Position numbers and translations under genes: made by a program
In this document: positions 61,713-64,000 of the stretch, one piece after another
Numbering within the stretch: the stretch's first letter is position 1
Layout of the letters: every line of letters begins with the position of its first letter
The notes under the pieces: model-generated
What the model saw: only the letters and a program-made list of their open reading frames with translations
Database searches by the model: none
What the model was told of the DNA's origin: nothing
DNA from: Hymenobacter aerilatus
GTDB lineage: Bacteria > Bacteroidota > Bacteroidia > Cytophagales > Hymenobacteraceae
DNA length: 64,000 nucleotides
Assembly: GCF_022921095.1 (NCBI RefSeq)
Contig: NZ_CP095053.1
Span: 2,336,501-2,400,500, forward strand
Reading direction: 5' to 3'

Positions 61713-61733
61713 AGCGGAACCAACGGCTCCGCT
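61713..61733 (-). terminator. Small leftward terminator-like hairpin
   Basis: AGCGGA (61713-61718) pairs with TCCGCT (61728-61733). Read leftward a T run follows (complement of the AAAAAAA at 61706-61712). No leftward gene is seen to its right, so it may be a remnant at the element border. Confidence 0.6.
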
Positions 61734-61805
61734 CTTTCCCACAACCAAAACGGGTAATTTCCTAAAATCCCCTTTCTGATTGAATTGAGGCACTTTATTT
61801 TTTAG

Positions 61806-61843
61806 AATCCGGACCATGTTTGTAAAAAATCCGGACCATGTTT
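61806..61843 (+). repeat. 16-bp direct repeat upstream of the second integrase
   Basis: AATCCGGACCATGTTT occurs at 61806-61821 and 61828-61843, 22 bases apart. Such spacing fits two helical turns. It could be arm-type binding sites of the recombinase, an attachment site part, or a regulatory site of the integrase gene. Confidence 0.85.
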
Positions 61844-61890
61844 CCTGAAGCTTTAGTATTTTAGCATTACCTACTACAACTGCTAAAATC

Positions 61891-63324
61891 ATGGCTACCA
61901 TAACACCTGTGCTGAAAATTCGGAATAAAAAGAAAGAAGATAACCCACTACGGGTAATGTTCCGACATGGCAAGGTAGAAGTAGTGGTAAGCACATCGGA
62001 AAGCATCAAGGTAGAGGAATTACAGAAGGGAAAGATAGTAGGTGAAAAGGCAATTGCCCTGAATGAGTTGGTAGCTAAGATTGGGAGTGACCTTCAGAAA
62101 GCCCATGATATCATCCTGAAGCGTGGTGATGAGATAACCAGCACCAGTATCAGAGAAGAGTACGAACGTATCACCAGTGACCGTAGAATGGCTGAATTAC
62201 TAGCCAAACCAGATGAGTACGCTAAGAACCAAAGAATCAATCAAGGCACTAAAGCTATCAGCAAACTTGAAAAAGAGATAAGCGAAAGAAAAGAGGCTAT
62301 AGCACTTCACGAACGTAGGCTAGCTGAACTAACTGGTAACATCACCAGAAGTGATAAATCACAACTGTTGGTATCCTACATTGAAAAGTACTTAGAGGAA
62401 AAGAAAAACAACCATAAGAACAATACTAGGAACAGTTATTACGCTATCATCAAGATATTGAATGGGTACAATAAGAAGCTAAAAATTACTGATGTAGATA
62501 GACGTGTAATGTATGAAATTGAAGATTACATGATTAAGCTACAACACTCTAATAGCACCATAGAAAACTATACTAGTAAGACGAAAGGTATTCTTAACTA
62601 TTATGGAATTGAACTAGGTTTATCCCAATCTTATAAACAATACAAGTTCAAATTACCTCTTTATCAGAATGAGGTTCTGTACTTCAGTCCCCAACAATTA
62701 GTAGACTTTTGGAATCATAAGAAAGAAGCTAAAATTTATGACAAAATCCCAGGTAGAGTTGTGCAGAAAAATTGGCAACGTATTAAAGATATTATGATGT
62801 TCATGTGTGGCACATCACTGAGATTCATTGATTGTTTTGAAGACTTCAGAGACACTATCCAAACCACAAATGGTGCAGAGGGTAAGAAGACTGAAAAGAT
62901 AGTGCTGAGGCCCAGCAAAACGACTAAATATGATGTTGAAATACAGATACCTTTAACCCCTTTGGTTAAGTCTATCTTAGTGAGGAATGATTATAAGTTT
63001 AAGAAAATTGAAGACTATTATTTCAGGGACTTACTACGTGAATTCTGTGAAGATATACCATCCTTCCAACATGTAGTAAACAGGCATTACTACATAGGAC
63101 AAACTAAGCATACTGATAAGAATAAGTACTTTAAAGAAATAGGGGCACATACAGGCCGTAGAACCTTTATCAACTTCGCTTTTCAGTCAGGTTGGACTAT
63201 CCCAGAAATTTCAGGTTGTACGGGACACTTGGAAGTTAATACATTGATGCTATATGCAAGCAAGGTGAAGCAAACACAAACTAACCCCATGCAGCTATTC
63301 CACACACTTGATGATAACTTTTAG
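61891..63324 (+). CDS. Tyrosine recombinase of a second mobile element
   Basis: 477 residues, AT-rich and unlike the host in codon use. An N-terminal arm-binding-like part (ITPVLKIRNKKKEDNPLRVM) is followed by a helical region with a coiled coil (ISKLEKEISERKEAIALHER), a SAM-like core-binding domain at about 155-250 and the catalytic domain to the end. All catalytic residues are readable: Arg in GTSLRFIDCF near 312, Lys in VLRPSKTTKYD, His-x-x-Arg in GAHTGRRTFI near 422-429, His in GCTGHLEVN and Tyr in LMLYASKVKQ near 455-463. It is the first gene of the right-hand element. Confidence 0.93.
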   Translation: MATITPVLKIRNKKKEDNPLRVMFRHGKVEVVVSTSESIKVEELQKGKIVGEKAIALNELVAKIGSDLQKAHDIILKRGDEITSTSIREEYERITSDRRMAELLAKPDEYAKNQRINQGTKAISKLEKEISERKEAIALHERRLAELTGNITRSDKSQLLVSYIEKYLEEKKNNHKNNTRNSYYAIIKILNGYNKKLKITDVDRRVMYEIEDYMIKLQHSNSTIENYTSKTKGILNYYGIELGLSQSYKQYKFKLPLYQNEVLYFSPQQLVDFWNHKKEAKIYDKIPGRVVQKNWQRIKDIMMFMCGTSLRFIDCFEDFRDTIQTTNGAEGKKTEKIVLRPSKTTKYDVEIQIPLTPLVKSILVRNDYKFKKIEDYYFRDLLREFCEDIPSFQHVVNRHYYIGQTKHTDKNKYFKEIGAHTGRRTFINFAFQSGWTIPEISGCTGHLEVNTLMLYASKVKQTQTNPMQLFHTLDDNF

Positions 63325-63574
63325 TCGGTTTTATCATTTCGCTTAAAACGCTTATACTAAGTTCAACGATTGTTATTCTTTACTTATTATCTCTATATAC
63401 ACTCTACACTACTATATTATCTACTCTATACTTACTACTGTATAGGTAGTACTAGTATCTCTATATGTTCTGGTATGTTCTCTTCTCTTACTCTGGTACA
63501 CTTGCAAAAATATTGATTATAACATACATATAGTCAACACTTTAGAACGGTAAAAACATAAATAATTATTACAC

Positions 63575-63600
63575 ACCCCAATCAAAAGTTGGGGTTTTTT
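63575..63600 (+). terminator. Intrinsic terminator
   Basis: ACCCCAA (63575-63581) pairs with TTGGGGT (63589-63595), then TTTTTT to 63600. The 250 bases before it are strikingly AT- and pyrimidine-rich (many CTCTATA-type words) and hold no gene. Confidence 0.85.
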
Positions 63601-63727
63601 CATGTTCTACCCTTTCGCTGAAGCATGAAGTGAGGGTATGTTTGTTCACTTAGATATAAAATATTTTCGGGTAAAAGTGGATTTCATACACTACCCGACT
63701 ATTTAGATAAGTAAGCAGCCTGATAAG

Positions 63728-63819
63728 CTTTCCCCATTGGGTGAAACAGGCAGGGGAAAGGGTAAGTGTTGTTCGTGCTTACCCTTTCATACCACCCCTA
63801 CGAACAGTCAGAGTGGTAT
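63728..63819 (+). promoter_or_regulatory. Structured leader with mutually exclusive hairpins
   Basis: CTTTCCCC (63728-63735) pairs with GGGGAAAG (63753-63760). GAAAGGGTAAG (63756-63766) also pairs perfectly with CTTACCCTTTC (63778-63788), so the two hairpins share bases and cannot coexist. A third, ATACCAC (63789-63795) with GTGGTAT (63813-63819), follows. They lie upstream of the ORF at 63857, as in attenuators or antisense-controlled replication leaders. Confidence 0.6.
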
Positions 63820-63856
63820 CTGAATATAACTAAAATTAGAAGATAACGAACAAACA

Positions 63857-64000
63857 ATGATTCAACATCAATTCTCTATCCCTTCGAAGATAGATATCAA
63901 TAAACTACTACGGGATAACATCACCTTCCCTAACCTTGCTGCTGATAAGGCAGAAAACAAGCTACAGCGTTACATAAACGACCATCAAGACAAATACGCC
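63857..64000 (+). CDS. Start of an element gene, cut by the window end
   Basis: ATG 63857 opens a frame without stop to 64000 (48 codons): MIQHQFSIPSKIDINKLLRD and then LAADKAENKLQRYINDHQDK. Not recognised; helical and hydrophilic. ACGAACAAACA upstream is a weak ribosome site at best. Its leader is the structured region just before, so it may be a replication or regulatory protein of the second element. Confidence 0.6.
   Translation, partial: MIQHQFSIPSKIDINKLLRDNITFPNLAADKAENKLQRYINDHQDKYA

Overview
The window looks like chromosome of a Hymenobacter-type member of the Bacteroidota (order Cytophagales). The host backbone is GC-rich. Promoters where visible follow the Bacteroidota pattern of a TTG box about 19-20 bases before TAnnTTTG. 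The gene set includes a SusC/SusD pair, a TonB-dependent receptor with a peptidase-regulatory-like N-terminus, a secreted protein with the gliding-motility (type IX secretion) C-terminal domain, a KdpFABC operon followed by a beta-barrel porin, and a glutamate synthase pair. The genus is inferred from overall character, not from a marker gene.

Bases 1-12360 are an integrated mobile element. It starts with an integrase whose 5' end lies outside the window. Next come an unknown protein, an excisionase-like HTH protein, a RepA-like ATPase, and a cluster of TAGTGGCA repeats that may be its origin. An HNH homing endonuclease, a Lar-like zinc protein, a small winged-helix protein, and a phage-type repressor with a clear palindromic operator follow. 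The rest is cargo of small secreted, paralogous or low-GC proteins without assigned function. The element ends at three leftward tRNA genes (Arg-UCU, Pro-UGG, Ser-GCU). The tRNA-Arg 3' end faces the element and is the likely attachment site. No relaxase or virion gene is visible.

Bases 12361-61660 are host chromosome. In order they hold a VWA/TPR pair of the Bat type, a thiolase, and a potassium-uptake module: a sigma-54 response regulator, kdpF-kdpA-kdpB-kdpC, a porin, a KdpD sensory half without kinase, and a separate HAMP/PAS histidine kinase. Next are gltB-gltD, a protein of about 16 MORN-like repeats, a TonB-dependent receptor, hisS with a catalytically dead ammonia-lyase homologue, a CHU_C surface protein, a hybrid histidine kinase, YbaB and a glycosyltransferase. 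After a PspC protein and a TPR lipoprotein comes a dehydrogenase-like gene facing a TetR regulator across a 20-bp palindrome. Then follow pdhB, DinB, a thioesterase, a decayed and fused SusC/SusD remnant, anmK, a methyltransferase and a small hypothetical gene.

Bases 61660-64000 open a second, AT-rich element. It has a complete tyrosine recombinase preceded by a 16-bp direct repeat, then a structured leader with competing hairpins in front of an ORF cut by the window end.

Intergenic spacers of the host part carry long imperfect to perfect palindromes. Several share arm words (GTCATCCTGAGC, GCGAAGGACCTT) and a loop word (CCAACGACTCGTT), so they look like one dispersed repeat family. Two different palindromic units sit inside the kdp operon. 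The main candidates for something undescribed are the TAGTGGCA repeat locus beside the RepA-like ATPase, the hisS-linked ammonia-lyase pseudoenzyme, the palindrome family, and the low-GC cargo genes at 9.6-12.3 kb.
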